A stretch of 64,000 nt of DNA, from NCBI GenBank assembly GCA_019188255.1, contig JAETXT010000001.1, positions 2,604,001 to 2,668,000 of the forward strand, in the 5' to 3' direction. Source of the DNA: Verticillium longisporum (taxonomy: Eukaryota > Ascomycota > Sordariomycetes > Glomerellales > Plectosphaerellaceae). Below the pieces are notes generated by a model. That model was not told the DNA's origin. It did not search any database and was given only the letters and a program-made list of their open reading frames with translations. The position numbers and the translations under genes were made by a program. This document shows, piece after piece, positions 45,460 to 57,117 of this stretch (positions within the stretch are counted from its first letter, which is position 1; the number at the start of each line of letters is the position of its first letter).

Positions 45460-45995
45460 AAAGAATACGTAACATCTGCGGGGCCGGATGCACACCGAGG
45501 GGTCGTGAACGAAGGGCAGACGGAGGACTACAACGTGGGGACCATGGCACCAGGTATGACTGCGTATCAGAAGGTGGGCTTATCGTTCTGCATGCAGAGA
45601 CGGTGGTCTCTACGGCGCACGGCATGCTTCCGATGTTGGCTTGGAACCAGGAGTGATGAGTTATGAAGACAGCATAAACAGGAATGCCCACTCTACAGGG
45701 GACGGAATGCGTCTCGCTGTCTATGTGTGGTGCAGCCGAATGGGGATGTCCGTTGTTGATGAATGTGTATAGGCTCTGCGTAGGCCTGGCTTCGTAGGAA
45801 GTTGAAATGTGCTGGAACTCTCCCCTGCTTGCTCGTACATATCTATATATACTGCCAATAGCAACCTGACAGTACCAAAAACACCAAACATGCCGTCAAG
45901 GACCATGGCAAGTTGGATCCGCATCCCGCCTCGCCGATCCTCATCCGTCGTCACCGTTGACCCTGTTTATGGCGTGCTCTACCATCAGCGTGCCC
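45460..45995. other. Convergent 3' interval
   Basis: 536 nt between the calcineurin A and cyclase-family stops. Only 3' UTR-like sequence is visible, with a short TATA-rich tract near 45843. Confidence 0.5.
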
Positions 45996-47039
45996 TTAGA
46001 AGATGGCGAGGATATTGGGCGGACTGTGGGTTGATCAGCGGTCTTCTCCTCGAAACATGGCAATGTGCAGAGGCCAAACTCACCTGGCCACACCACCGGG
46101 CACATTGCACACCTCGCTCGCGACGAAGAAGCTCCAGCGCCCCACCTTGCGACAGTGGGCCGCCAGGGCCTCGAGGTCGAACAGCTCCCCGATGGGACAC
46201 CCCCAGCCGGCGAGCAGGACCTCGTGCATGGCATAGTCGAGCTTGGTGGGCCAGCACTCGAACGAGGGCTGGTCGCCGGCGACGGCGCTGAAGTTCTCCC
46301 AGATCCAGCGCAGCGTGTCCTCGCCCTGGCGCAGGCCGCCAAAGGTGTGCGGCAGCTTGGCCTGCAGGGCCTGCAGCTCGTCCTGGGACTTGGCGGCGTG
46401 GGCCGCCATGAAGCCGGTGCGCGTCAGGAGAATGTCGCCGAAGCGGACCTCGGTGCCCTGGGCGGCGAGGCAGGCGCGCAGGTCGTCGACCGACACGTCG
46501 TCGCGGCCAAAGGCGTCGTAGGCGCGGCCCTGCGCGAGGCGCCAGGCGTGGAAGTCGACGAGCACGCCGCGGCCGACGATGCCGCGCTCCTGCCAGGCCT
46601 GGATGCCGTTGACGGTCGAGCGGGCGCCGTGCTCGTCGACGCCGTGCACCTGCTCCATCGTGACGCCGTTGTAGAACCGCCGCGCCTGCTGGTAGCCGTA
46701 GTGCCGCAGGCCGTCCCACTGCGACGAGCTCTGCGAGTTGAACGTCCACACGTCGTCGTTGATGAAGCGCGGCGCCTTCTGGATCATGTCCTGGTGGAAG
46801 GCGGCGCGCGAGAAAAAGGTCCCCTGCGACTGCGCGTCGAGCGGCCAGTTGAGCGACACGCGGACGCCCGTCCGGATCTCGTCCCGCGCCGCCGCCGCCA
46901 CCCGCTCGTCTGTCAGCCGGTTGAGCGTGCCGAGCTCGTCGCTCTGGCCGTAGAGGCCCCAGGCGGAGAAGGGCGGGTCGTTCTCGCCGAGCGGCAGGCT
47001 CTCGAAGGGCGGGATGCCGTTCTCGTTGAGGTTGGCCAT
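45996..47039 (-). CDS. Cyclase-family (kynurenine formamidase-like) metal hydrolase
   Basis: Exons 47039-46084 and 46023-45996, giving 327 aa; the last exon is 28 nt (SPPNILAIF). It resembles the fungal branch of the putative cyclase family (PF04199 type): PPFSAWGLYGQSDELGTLN near the N-terminus, SSSQWDGLRHYGYQ in the position of the metal-binding HxGTHxD loop, VLVDFHAW, VRFGDILLTRTGF, and HEVLLAGWGCPIGELFDLEA. The substrate is unknown; the animal and bacterial relatives hydrolyse cyclic or formyl amides. Very GC-rich coding sequence. The start MANLNENGIPPF is well supported. Confidence 0.85.
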
Positions 47040-47789
47040 GTTGGGCGGTGTCTGGCTGTGACTGGGACGGTCGGGCGAAATCCTGCCCTGTTCATTCAAT
47101 TGAGCAAATGGCAAGCACACAGATGGAAAGTGGCAAACGCGAAATGGGCGCCGGCGAACAAGTTCTATTGAAGGTTGAGCAGCATGTTTGAACAGCAGAG
47201 AGCAGCTGCCGAGGTGCCGTTCGTGGCCTTCTCCGCATGACGTTTTGCCTCGCCTGCGGTGTCCTACAAGGCGCTCGTGGAACTAGCTGTTCCCCCCCCT
47301 CCCTTCTGCTCCTCTTGTCTCAATCCCCACAATCGGCCACGCGACGTCGGCAATTCGGGGTATTGATGCAGTGTTGGGATGAAGCTCTGGCGTGTGGATC
47401 GCAGCACAATGGGGGGAGATCCGACGGATAAGGGCAGAGGAGGGTTTCGCGACGTGCAGCTCCTTTGTACGCCTGGATGCTTTATCCGACGCAGCCACCC
47501 CTCGACCCGACCGGATTTGCGAGTGCCTGGCGATTCGCTGCGCTGAACTCAATGGATAGGCGGCACCGAATGCAGCCTTGCAAGTCGCTAACAGCCGCCG
47601 CCTCGTGCTCTCGTTGCCGTTGCCGTTACATCCAGACCTTCGGTACAATCATGGTCGAATTGCATGAGGAACGAGTTACGAGCTGCTCGAAAATGTTGTT
47701 GCAGACCCTCCATCGTGGCGTGCAACAGAAGCCCCCACTGCATTCGAAGAACCATGTCGTGTTCTTTCGACAGCAAGTCTGGCGACAGC
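47040..47789. other. Interval between cyclase-family start and proteasome chaperone 3' end
   Basis: 750 nt, promoter of the cyclase-family gene and 3' flank of the next. No gene is seen. Confidence 0.5.
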
Positions 47790-48305
47790 TCACAGCACCT
47801 CCTTGATGAGGTCCATCGTGTCGAAGAAGGCCTCTCGCGCCGTGTCGACCTTCAGCAGGCCGAGGCCCAGCACCAAGGTGCGACGGTCCTCGGGGTCTCG
47901 CAGACTGATAAGCCGCGCAATCTGGGCGGCGTAGAACTGGCCCAGCGTCTCCCTTTCGTCGCCGCCGCCGCCGAGGAGCGTCGTGGCCGTGAGGTGCGTG
48001 GAGGGCAGCATCCCCCTGCTGCTCGAGGACAGGTTCATGTCGACCATGTCTGCTGGCGAGGGCAGGATGGGAACGTGGACCTAGCATTTGTGAGTCCTTG
48101 GCTTTCTCTTCACATGCGTAAAAGGACGGCGGTTGGCAGGAAGACGCACCCACTGGGACAGCCTTCCCTCTTGAGACATGGTGATCATGATGCGGTCGGA
48201 GAACCAGACCGAGTTGGCCTCTGTTACGACGCCATTGATGGTGCCCAGGGCCTTTCTCGTCTTCGCAGGGAAGCTCTGTTCCCTAGCCTCTTCGTTGGTA
48301 TCCAT
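47790..48305 (-). CDS. Proteasome assembly chaperone 3-like protein
   Basis: Exons 48305-48150 and 48080-47790, giving 148 aa; donor GTGCGT and acceptor GCTAG join TGG to GTC in frame. The sequence (NGVVTEANSVWFSDRIMITM followed by SQEGRLSQWVHVPI, then the region with LGQFYAAQIARLI and RRTLVLGLGL) has the size and pattern of PAC3/Poc3-type chaperones that help build the 20S alpha ring. The family call rests on remembered pattern and would need a profile search. Divergent from DHR1 (486 nt between starts). Confidence 0.75.
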
Positions 48306-48791
48306 GGCGGCGTTGAAGGGATGGTGAGCTTGTTGGATTTGGGTGTAATGCATGGCAGCAGACGGCACTATTCAGTGAGAGCTGCTGCCTGTGCTGGAGC
48401 TGTCGGTGGGGGCTTCGTAGTGATTGTGGCCCCGCCATCTTGATTAGGCCGCGCTAGTCTTGTTCGGACGGATAAGAGGGCGGTCATGCCTGGCAGAATG
48501 TTTCTCGCCCAAAAATTTCCAGTCGCTGCTGCTTCACCAGACTGCTGCTCCACCAGGCTGCTTGCTGATGGATGGTGTTTCGTGACCAAGCAGCTCTCCC
48601 AGCATTCACAAGAATTCAATGGGCATGCGCGCCGCTGCCTTTCTCCATGGACCATTGATTGAAGCGGCATCAGGTTAGAGCAAAGGGGCAGCAGAATCTA
48701 CTCCACTGAGCATCCTCACCTCCTCTGGCTTCACCTCGAACCGAGCCCACACCCCCATCCACCACCACATACCACCCACAAAAAAGCCAAC
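48306..48791. promoter_or_regulatory. Divergent promoter, proteasome chaperone and DHR1
   Basis: 486 nt; a CA/CT-rich leader precedes the helicase ATG. No other feature is recognised. Confidence 0.45.
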
Positions 48792-51700
48792 ATGGCCAAG
48801 TTCGTCCCGCGGCAGCGCAAGCACAAGGTGCTGGCCCGCGAAAAGGCCAAGGAGAACGCCGTCGCCCCGCTCGATGCCGACACCAACGCCGAGCAGATCG
48901 ACCCCGAGGAGAGGCGGCTCATGCGCGAGAAGAAGGAGCGCATGAAGAAGGAGCTGCAGGGCGACGTCAAGGTCAGCGGCAAAAAGGCCAAGCGTCTCGA
49001 CAAGTACATCGAGAACAAGCTGCGCAAGGACGAGAACCGCGAGATCCTCGCCAAGCTGTCGCAGAGCAAGATTGACACGAACCTGTTCACCAGCTCCAAG
49101 ACCATCGGCCAGGGTAAGGAGACGAAGAGGCAGGCCATCAGCCGTGCCATGAGGGAGAGGAAGGCCGGTGTCGAAGTGGACGAGGACGGCGACGAGATTT
49201 TGTTCGAGAGGCCGCGGCAGCAGGACTCTTCGTCTGATGAGGACAGTGAGGATGACGAGCCGGCACCAGCGCCGGCACCGATACCGGCTCAAAAGCCCGC
49301 TTCACCGCCCACCGAGGCTCCCACAGCAATCAGTGCGCCCCAACCTTCTGCGGCAGCTGCCGGCTCTGGTCTGAAGAGGCCTCTCGATCTGGACGAGGCA
49401 GGCAGGCCGGTGCTGCGCAAGCGTCAACGGCGCGGAGGTGTCCAGTCCAAGTTCACCATTGCCGAGCCAGCAAAGGGCGACCTAGAGGAGGAATGGAGCG
49501 GTTTCAGCTCCGAAGACGAAGGCGTGGGAGGTGCCAAGCTTGGCTCTGCCGACACCGAAGAGGATGCTTCCGAGTCTGGATCCGGGGACGACTCTGATGA
49601 AGATGACGACGAAGAAGAAGACGGCGAGAGCGCCTCCGATGAGGACGACAGCGACATGGACAGCGATGACAGCAGCTCCGAGGCGAAACCCTCGGCTTTC
49701 AAGGCATGGGCGACGGCACAGAGGAACGAGGCTCTGGGCTTCAAGCCGGCGAGCGAGTCGACGCAAATACTCGACGTTCCCCGGCCAGACAATTTCACCC
49801 CACGCGCTGCCGAGCACGAGCCGCTGCCAGAGGAGCTTCAGCCCTCGGTCAACCTCGCCCGCAAGGCCTTTGGCGTGACCGTGACAAGAACGCCCGAGAT
49901 TCAGGAAGCTCGTCTCAAACTCCCCGTCGTGGGCGAGGAGCAGAGGATTATGGAGGCCATTCACAACCACGACATCATCGTCGTGTGCGGTTCCACCGGT
50001 TCGGGAAAGACGACGCAAGTACCTCAATTTCTCTACGAAGCAGGCTACGGCTCGCCCGACTCCCCGACGTCGGGCATGATTGGTGTGACGCAGCCGCGTC
50101 GAGTAGCCGCCGTTAGCATGTCAAAACGTGTGGCCGAGGAGATGGGCGATCACGCTGAGCGCGTCGCCTACCAGATTCGCTTCGAGGGTACGACGAGCGC
50201 CAAGACGGCCATCAAGTTCATGACGGACGGTGTGTTGCTCCGAGAGATTGCGCAGGATTTCTCGTTGAAGAAGTACTCGGCCATCATCATCGATGAGGCG
50301 CACGAAAGGAGCGTCAACACGGACATCCTCATTGGCATGCTCAGCCGCATCAACAACGTCCGCCAGGAGGACCAGAATGGTTCATCGCCACTGAAGCCTC
50401 TCAAGATCATCATCATGTCGGCTACCCTCAGGGTCGAGGACATGACGCAAAACTCCCAGCTATTCGCAACGCCGCCGCCGGTCGTCGAGGTCGAGGGTAG
50501 ACAGCACCCTGTCACAATCCACTTCGCCCGCAGGACACGACCCGACTACGTAGATGAACTGTACAACAAGATCAGCCGGGGTCACAAGAAGCTGCCTCCT
50601 GGAGGTTTCCTCGTGTTCTTGACGGGCCAGAATGAGATCGTGCAGCTCAGCAAGAGGTTGGAGGCAGCTTTTGGCGGTCTGACCTTGGCGAGCGGCCCCA
50701 AGGTGCAGATCTCCGCGAGCGAAGCGCCGATGGAGGTTGAGGATATTGAATTTGGTGACGTTGACGACTTTGACGCTGGAGAGATTGACGATGAGATTTC
50801 AGAAGGCGAGGGCGACGAGGACGAAGACGAAGAGTTCAAGATTGAGGAGGAGGGTGAGACGGCCCCCTTGACGATGCAGGGGCTGCCACTCTACTCTCAC
50901 CTGCCAACGCGCGCACAGATGCGTCACTTTAAGGAGCCGCGAGAAGGCACGTGTCAGGTCGTTCTCGCACCCAACGTTGCGGAGACGAGTCTTACGATCC
51001 CCGGAACGAGATACGTCTTCGATTGTGGCCGGTCCAAGGAACGCCAGTACGACGAGGTCAGCGGTGTCCAGACGTACGCCATCGGATGGGTCAGCAAAGC
51101 CAGCGCCAACCAGCGATCTGGTCGTGCTGGTCGTACGGGCCCCGGTCACTGCTACCGCCTGTACTCGTCGGCAGTGTATGAGAGGGATTTGCCTCAGTTC
51201 TCCGAGCCTGAGCTCTTGCGCATGCCCATTGATGGCGTCGTGCTGCAGCTCAAGTCCATGAACCTCTCCAACGTAGTCAACTTTCCCTTCCCGACGCCCC
51301 CTGACCGAGCAAGCCTCCGCAAGGCAGAGAGGCTCCTCCACTACCTGTCAGCCATCTCTGCCGAGGGCCAGGTGACGCGCATCGGCTCGACCATGTCCAT
51401 CTTCCCGCTATCGCCGCGCTTCGCCCGCATCCTCCTCGTCGGCCACCAGCACGACTGTCTCCAGTACACCATCGCGCTCGTGGCAGCGCTGTCGGCGGCC
51501 GAGGTCTTCATCCCCGAGAACCAGGCGATCCCCTCACTCGAGGCAACAGAAGACCACGCGCTGCGCACCAACGCCGTCGTCGCGGCCGAGGACCGCCAGG
51601 CCACGATCCGGCGCGCTTTCAACGGCGTGCAGCGAAACTTTTGCTCGCTCGACGACAAGTCGGACGCCATCAAGCTGCTGCAGGTCGTCGGCGAGTACGC

Positions 51701-52390
51701 GCACGAGCCGACCGAGGCGTGGTGCGAGAGCCACTTTGTGCGGTACAAGGTGCTCAAGGAGATCCAGCAGCTGCGCCAGCAGATTGTCGAGCTGCTGCGC
51801 ACCAACGTGCCGTCGTTCCAGAACCTGCGGTTCCAGGACCGCCTCGACCGCCCCACGGACAGGCAGGTCGCCTACCTCAAGCAGATGGTGGCCGCCGGCT
51901 TCATCGACCAGGTGGCCATCCGCGCCGACAAGTCGCCCACGCCGCCGGAGAACGCGCGCAAGCCCCGCCGCGCCATCGACGTGCCGTACCTGCCGCTCGT
52001 GCCGCTTGGCGTCGGCGCCGACGTTGACAAGTTTGTCTACCTCCACCCGTCCTCGCCCCTGGCGCACATGAGCCCCCAGGAGCTGCCCGAGTACGTCGTC
52101 TACGCGTACCTGCAGCGCGCGACGCAGGGGTCGACCCGACCAAGACGCCCAAGACGCGGATGCATGCCCTTACGGATGTGACGGGCGGCCAGCTCGCCGG
52201 GCTGGCCAAGGGCACGCCGCTGCTGACGTACGGCAAGCCGGTCAAGGAGGTCAGGGCCACGGCCATGGAGAGGGAGGTCTGGGTCGTGCCGTACCTCAGG
52301 GCCGAGGGCGTCGGGGGCAGCGGCTGGCCGCTGCCGATGAAGAAGGTGATTGAGAAGCGGGAGGTTGGCAAGGGCTGGGTGGTGCAGTAG
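48792..52390 (+). CDS. ECM16: DEAH-box RNA helicase DHR1/ECM16 (DHX37), with one-base frameshift near the C-terminus
   Basis: Nucleolar helicase that releases U3 snoRNA during 18S rRNA maturation. Single exon. An acidic, Lys-rich N-terminal 330 residues precede the helicase core: motif I GSTGSGKTTQ (from residue 400), DEAH (501-504), SAT (543-545), and motif VI QRSGRAGRTGPG (from residue 774). An acidic insert (about 645-690) sits between the two RecA lobes, as in DHX37. Winged-helix, ratchet and OB domains follow. The frame breaks at G-run 52127-52130: four G where five restore VDPTKTPKTRMHALTDVTGG and the OB-fold end LPMKKVIEKREVGKGWVVQ. One base added gives 1199 aa. Confidence 0.95.
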
Positions 52391-53360
52391 GGTGCGATGC
52401 ATATGGCTGCGTTGAGGCTGGGTTGGGTACATTTCCGTCATCTAAGCGGGCTGTTACATGCGAATTATGTCTATAAACTCCGGTGCTATCTGGAGTCTCT
52501 ATCCTTTGAATCCGAAATTGATCTCAGGTACAACAAGCGCCCTATAAGCCGTATACCGCCTTCATGATCAGGCTTAGCGCCGCTACCTTTGCCACCTTAC
52601 GCAGGACCTAGGACCCTACCTCATTGTAACGTAATCCACCTAAGATCCTCACTATATACCCCAGGAGGCCTGATATCATAGGTATCACAGCTTATTATTA
52701 ACGTACTATAGGGTAGGTCTACGATTTGGTTAGCTATCTGGCTCATTTCTGCCACGTTAGCTGGGTCCTTCTAGTACGTATTCTTTTATACCTGAGATCA
52801 ATTTCGGGTTTAAAGGGATTGGCTTCTCCATGATTGTGTGGAATATGATCATCATGAAATGAAGGCGAGTCGTCTAGCAGTATTGAGCTGTGAAAACAAC
52901 GTGATGTCGTTGCCCCTTCTTGTTAATTACAGTGGATGAACTTGCTTACGATGACCGACAAAAAGAGGTATCTTCTGCAAGACAGACCTGGTGTATGTAG
53001 CATCCTTCGGAATTCCTCAGATGTTACGGCGTTCGAGGATCCCTTCGTCGATTTCCATAGACCTAAAGTGTTATCAGTCGGAATGTTGCCTCAACCCACT
53101 CAGCAACGCCTCATCTCACCCAAGGCAAGATCATATCACTTTACCCACACGTGGGCTTTGTCATGGATGCTGGGAAGAGATCCAGGTCGACTAGGTCACC
53201 AATTAAGCCGTTTCAGGCACTGAGCGGCCAGTCGCCATCTCCTTCGTCAAGGAGGACCAAGTTGCTTGACTATGGAAGTGTGTTTGCTTAGACTGATTAT
53301 CTTTTGGCATCTTTACATTGGTGAATACACCTGGTGCTTGAAACCTTGACGATAATCTTC
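52391..53360. other. AT-rich interval with a MITE-like element
   Basis: 970 nt between the DHR1 and NLR stops (convergent). It is clearly richer in A+T than its neighbours. It contains the inverted-repeat element at 52503-52816; the rest shows no gene. Confidence 0.6.
52503..52816. mobile_element. MITE-like element with 28-bp terminal inverted repeats
   Basis: The left arm 52503-52530 starts CCTTTGAATCCGAAATTGAT; the right arm 52789-52816 is its reverse complement at 26 of 28 positions. Both mismatches are transitions (G/A and T/C), as repeat-induced point mutation would leave. The 314-bp body is AT-rich and has no open frame, so it would be a non-autonomous element. I cannot define a clean target-site duplication. 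Superfamily not assigned. Confidence 0.75.
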
Positions 53361-56300
53361 TCAGTAGACTCGAAAACCAAGGCGGCGGTGCGTATCAAAC
53401 TCCCATGAAGATCCAGCACCTACTGAAATTTTTGTGAGACCAAAGCCGCAGTCTTCCAGTTCAGATTGTGTCATGCCCTCGATCCGACCCGCGTATTCTG
53501 TTTTGAAGTCTGTCGATGGAGCGACCCGCGACCCCAGCTTCTTCACCATGCCCCAAACATTCCACCCCTTTCGCCGAAGAATCTCGCGCAAGAGCACATC
53601 CATATTAGGGGGCTTGAAAATGACGACGAGCTCTTCCAGTGACATTGTTGCTTGGCTTCGGCATACTGGCCTTGTAACCGGATCAATACCGGCCTGTAGC
53701 TCGTATTCGAATTGAACGTTGAGCTCGGGTTGCAAGAACAGGACCTTCTCCAGCACAAGAAACAAGAATCCGGGCGGGTTCGTTTTTTCGCCACGCAGGA
53801 GCGTCCGCATACTGTCCATGAAAAGTATGGAGAGGAACGCCGCCCAACCTGGGATGTTGGTATCTTGTCTAGTTTCAGACATGAGACGTACGCCGTCAGC
53901 GAAGGAAGCCCCGGCCCCCAAAAGACGTTCGATGAAGGAAAGACGTTCGACGAAGGAAGCTTGGCTGCGTCCACCTATACAGGCTGAGAAGAGCAGACAT
54001 AGATCCTCTCTATCCAGTTGGCCACTGGGGCTTTTCTCGACCCAGTCTATGACGTACTGCGATTGGGAGTAATATGCGAGAAATTGTAGAAACGAGAAGT
54101 TGCGACCTGGCACTAGCAGACAACCGCTATATGTTGGGCTGACGTGCCAAACGGAAATGTAGACCTTCTCTTGGAAATTGTCAACGAAGGCGTGGTACTC
54201 TCTCAACACCTTTGTAGAAGGCGCGCCCCACTTCTTTTCAGACTGGAACAACATGTAAAGATGCTGTACCAAACAGTCATTTCGTGTCGGGTCGGAGGCA
54301 CGAAGATGAAACTTTGCGAGGGCAAGTTGGAGTCGCTGCCAATCGGCTGCTATGTCAAGGGGATCCTGAAGACGGTCTTTCATCTCAGACTCGATATCTG
54401 GTTGCCGAAGGAAATCCAAAACCGATCGATGGAAGAAATCAACGATGCCGCTGCCTTCTGAAATCTCGAGCGGGCCCTTGCTCAGTAGTTTCAGCTGAGC
54501 AGCAAGGGTAGACTTGCGCTCAAGATATTCTTCCATTGGCAGCCCACGAATCGGCCCCTCGAATGGGAACCCCGGGTCCGCAAGATCATCAAGCCACGAG
54601 TACAGCAGAAAGTGCCCGCGACCCTGTCTGCTGGCGAACAAGAGCATCCTGTCTGACCTCTCCCGGTCAGATGAACCAATGCTGTCGAACATCTGTCCGA
54701 AAAGTGCACCGAGACCTTTTGGCGTCTGTTCAACTTTGTCCATGAGCGCTCTGTGGCTTGAGCGATACAGGATGCCTTCCGTTACTGAACGGACAACCAA
54801 CCGTGCCCACAGGAACACACCATCGGCACGGTCCCATATTTGCATTGCAATTTCATGCAAGATGTGCGGGCTTAAATAAGTGGCTGGCTGCTCAGCGAGC
54901 GTCCCTTTGACGAAGCGGTAAATGTCGAGCTTCGTTGCGTCGACAATGTTGATTCTCATCTTACTGTCGAATACGTCGAGGAACGCCTGGTCGGGTCGAC
55001 TACTTACACAGATCTTGACATCAGGTGAACTGCCCCATGCTCGAAGTTGCCGCGCCAACTTCCTGTGGTCAGAAATGTCGCCCTTAAACTCGTCCAGGCC
55101 GTCGATGAAGAAGCAGAAACGATGGGTCCTTGCTCCAGATTGTTGTTCAATCAGATTTTGCAATGCTTGACAGAGTTCCGAAAGTCGAAAAGGCGATTGC
55201 GTCCACGCAGTTGTTTCGAAGTTTGCTTCATTGGCCACTGTCCAAAATTGCGGGAAGGCGGTCCTCGTAAGCTCTGGACATTGACGCAAAGCTTCAAAGA
55301 GCAGCGACCGATACAACCCCTCGAGGGAGCATTGCGATTCATTGTCAGAGAGCCAGAAGAAGAAACTGGCCAAGACGAGCTTCCTATCGGCAGCCCAGAC
55401 GCTGAGTTCGTTCCTCAAAACTTGGTCCTGACAGGTACGCTTCATCAAGGTTGACTTGCCGGAGCCGGCCTTCCCAAAGATGTGGAATAATCCATTCTCT
55501 AGTCGAAGCCATTTTTTGAAAGTTTTCCGAAGCCTTCGTCTAGCCTTGAGGCATGACACATGAGTATCACTCATGGAGGAGTGAACGCTCGCAAAGTCAT
55601 CGGCATCTTCGTTGTCTTCACTACCAGCCGTGTCTTCGCCGTGATCGGGGTCCTCGATATCATCATCGTCGATGCCGGCTTCGTCGTTTGCCACAGCGGT
55701 GTGAGTCGGGCTGTCGGTATCGTCTCCAGTGTCATGATTGCTCCCACCGGTAGATGCTACAGTTTTACTGCTGTAATAGGAGTCAATGCTCTCTTCGTCG
55801 CTGTCCTCGCCGCTCTCTTCGTCGCTTTCCTCGCTGCTTTCTTCGTCGCCTCCTTCCTCATGGAGAAGCCAGGCAAAGGTATTGAATTCTGCATCCCTGA
55901 CATCGTCTTCGCGAGCATGCAGGCTCTCGAAATACAGCCGGTTCAGCACATGCAAGTCCGCCGGCGTGCTCGCAGCAACGGCCTGGAGAGTTTGGACGAT
56001 CGACGACAGTTCGGCGCGGATTTCGTCCAAAGCACCGTGGGAGGGGTTCATGTCAGGCAACGTATGAAGTGCATGGCCAGCCTCGTCCATGACCCTTTTA
56101 TCTAGGGTCTCGATCGCCTGACGAACATTGCCAAGCTGGGTGATCGTCTGAGCAAAGTGATCCGTGTTCCCTCTCTGCAGTTCGCTCAGCTGCTTCTCGA
56201 CTGAGGTCTGATTTTCACTAATCAGTCTGTTAGCAAACGTGGCAAGCGTTCAAGCGGGAGCGGACTGTCTCACGCGAGGATGATACCGAGGCGCAGAAGG

Positions 56301-56701
56301 AGCTGCATGCGATATGTGGCCAATTGGTTTTCAAGCGCTGCCACTTTGTCCGACTTGCGCATGCTCTTCCATGCCGCTTCGAGGCTGCGCCATGCTTTAT
56401 TCCCTTCCCGCCTCTTCAACTTGTCGAGTATGTCTGTGAGTTCCTTGGAGACCCCATGGCACTCAAGGGCCAATCTGCTGAGCTCCCGCGTGTGCGGCCC
56501 ATTATCTCCAAGAGGAGCGGGCGTTGAGATCGTCTCGGTGATCTTCTTCAGATCCTCGACAATGCTGCTGATCCGGACGTTGTCATCCGTGGCCCCAGCA
56601 GCTGACTTGTAGAGATCGACAGAGCCGTGTATCAGCTTGTAGGAGAAGTCGATGAAGGTGATCAGAGAGGAGGCGAACCCGGCGGCAGACAAGGGGTCCA
56701 T
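53361..56701 (-). CDS. NACHT-type NLR (STAND) protein with Helo-like N-terminus
   Basis: Putative intracellular immune or allorecognition receptor. Exons 56701-56274 and 56217-53361 (donor GTGAGA, branch GCTAAC), giving 1094 aa. Residues 1-140 are helical and begin MDPLSAAGFASSLITFIDFS, the pattern of the fungal Helo-like STAND N-terminal domain. Residues about 145-240 look coiled-coil. An acidic Asp/Glu/Ser linker spans about 265-355. The NACHT core has Walker A GKAGSGKST (391-399), Walker B FCFFIDGLDEF (510-520) and the sensor CVSSRPD (546-552), then winged-helix-like segments. The last 400 residues show no ankyrin, WD40 or TPR repeats that I can recognise. Intact. Confidence 0.88.
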
Positions 56702-57117
56702 AATGCCACAAACTGGGGATGACAGAGTTTTTGTTTTGCGCAAGGCTGCGAGCGGTGGAAAGTGGGAGAATGATTGTTTCAGTCAGGCAGCAACTAAAGG
56801 CCGCAGCCTGATCGTGTAGAGGGAGCCAATGCATGTGCGCGGACCGAGCAACCAGCCACTCAGGCGCTGACAAGAGAGATAAGTGTCACGAGCACTGCCC
56901 CTCAATCGAGTATAGGCGCAGTACGTATGGGAGTCGCCATCTGTGCAGTGTGCAGATGCAGGCTGCAGCAGCGGAGGACCTTTGCAGTCAACGACTGGCT
57001 TGAGTAAACATGTGCTTGTCATATGTACCTACTGATAGTAATGTGTGACACAAAGACGGGGGTATCATCGAAAGCAAAAAGGCACGACCATGTCTAGAAC
57101 CAACCGTCCGTTCACTC
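56702..57117. promoter_or_regulatory. Upstream region of the NLR gene
   Basis: 416 nt between the NLR start and the MED6 stop, both on the minus strand. No gene or clear motif is seen. Confidence 0.45.

Noticed and set aside
46065..47171. 368-codon plus-strand frame over the cyclase-family gene
   Set aside because: Val/Arg/Ala-rich antisense shadow; the minus strand carries a conserved protein with a normal splice site.
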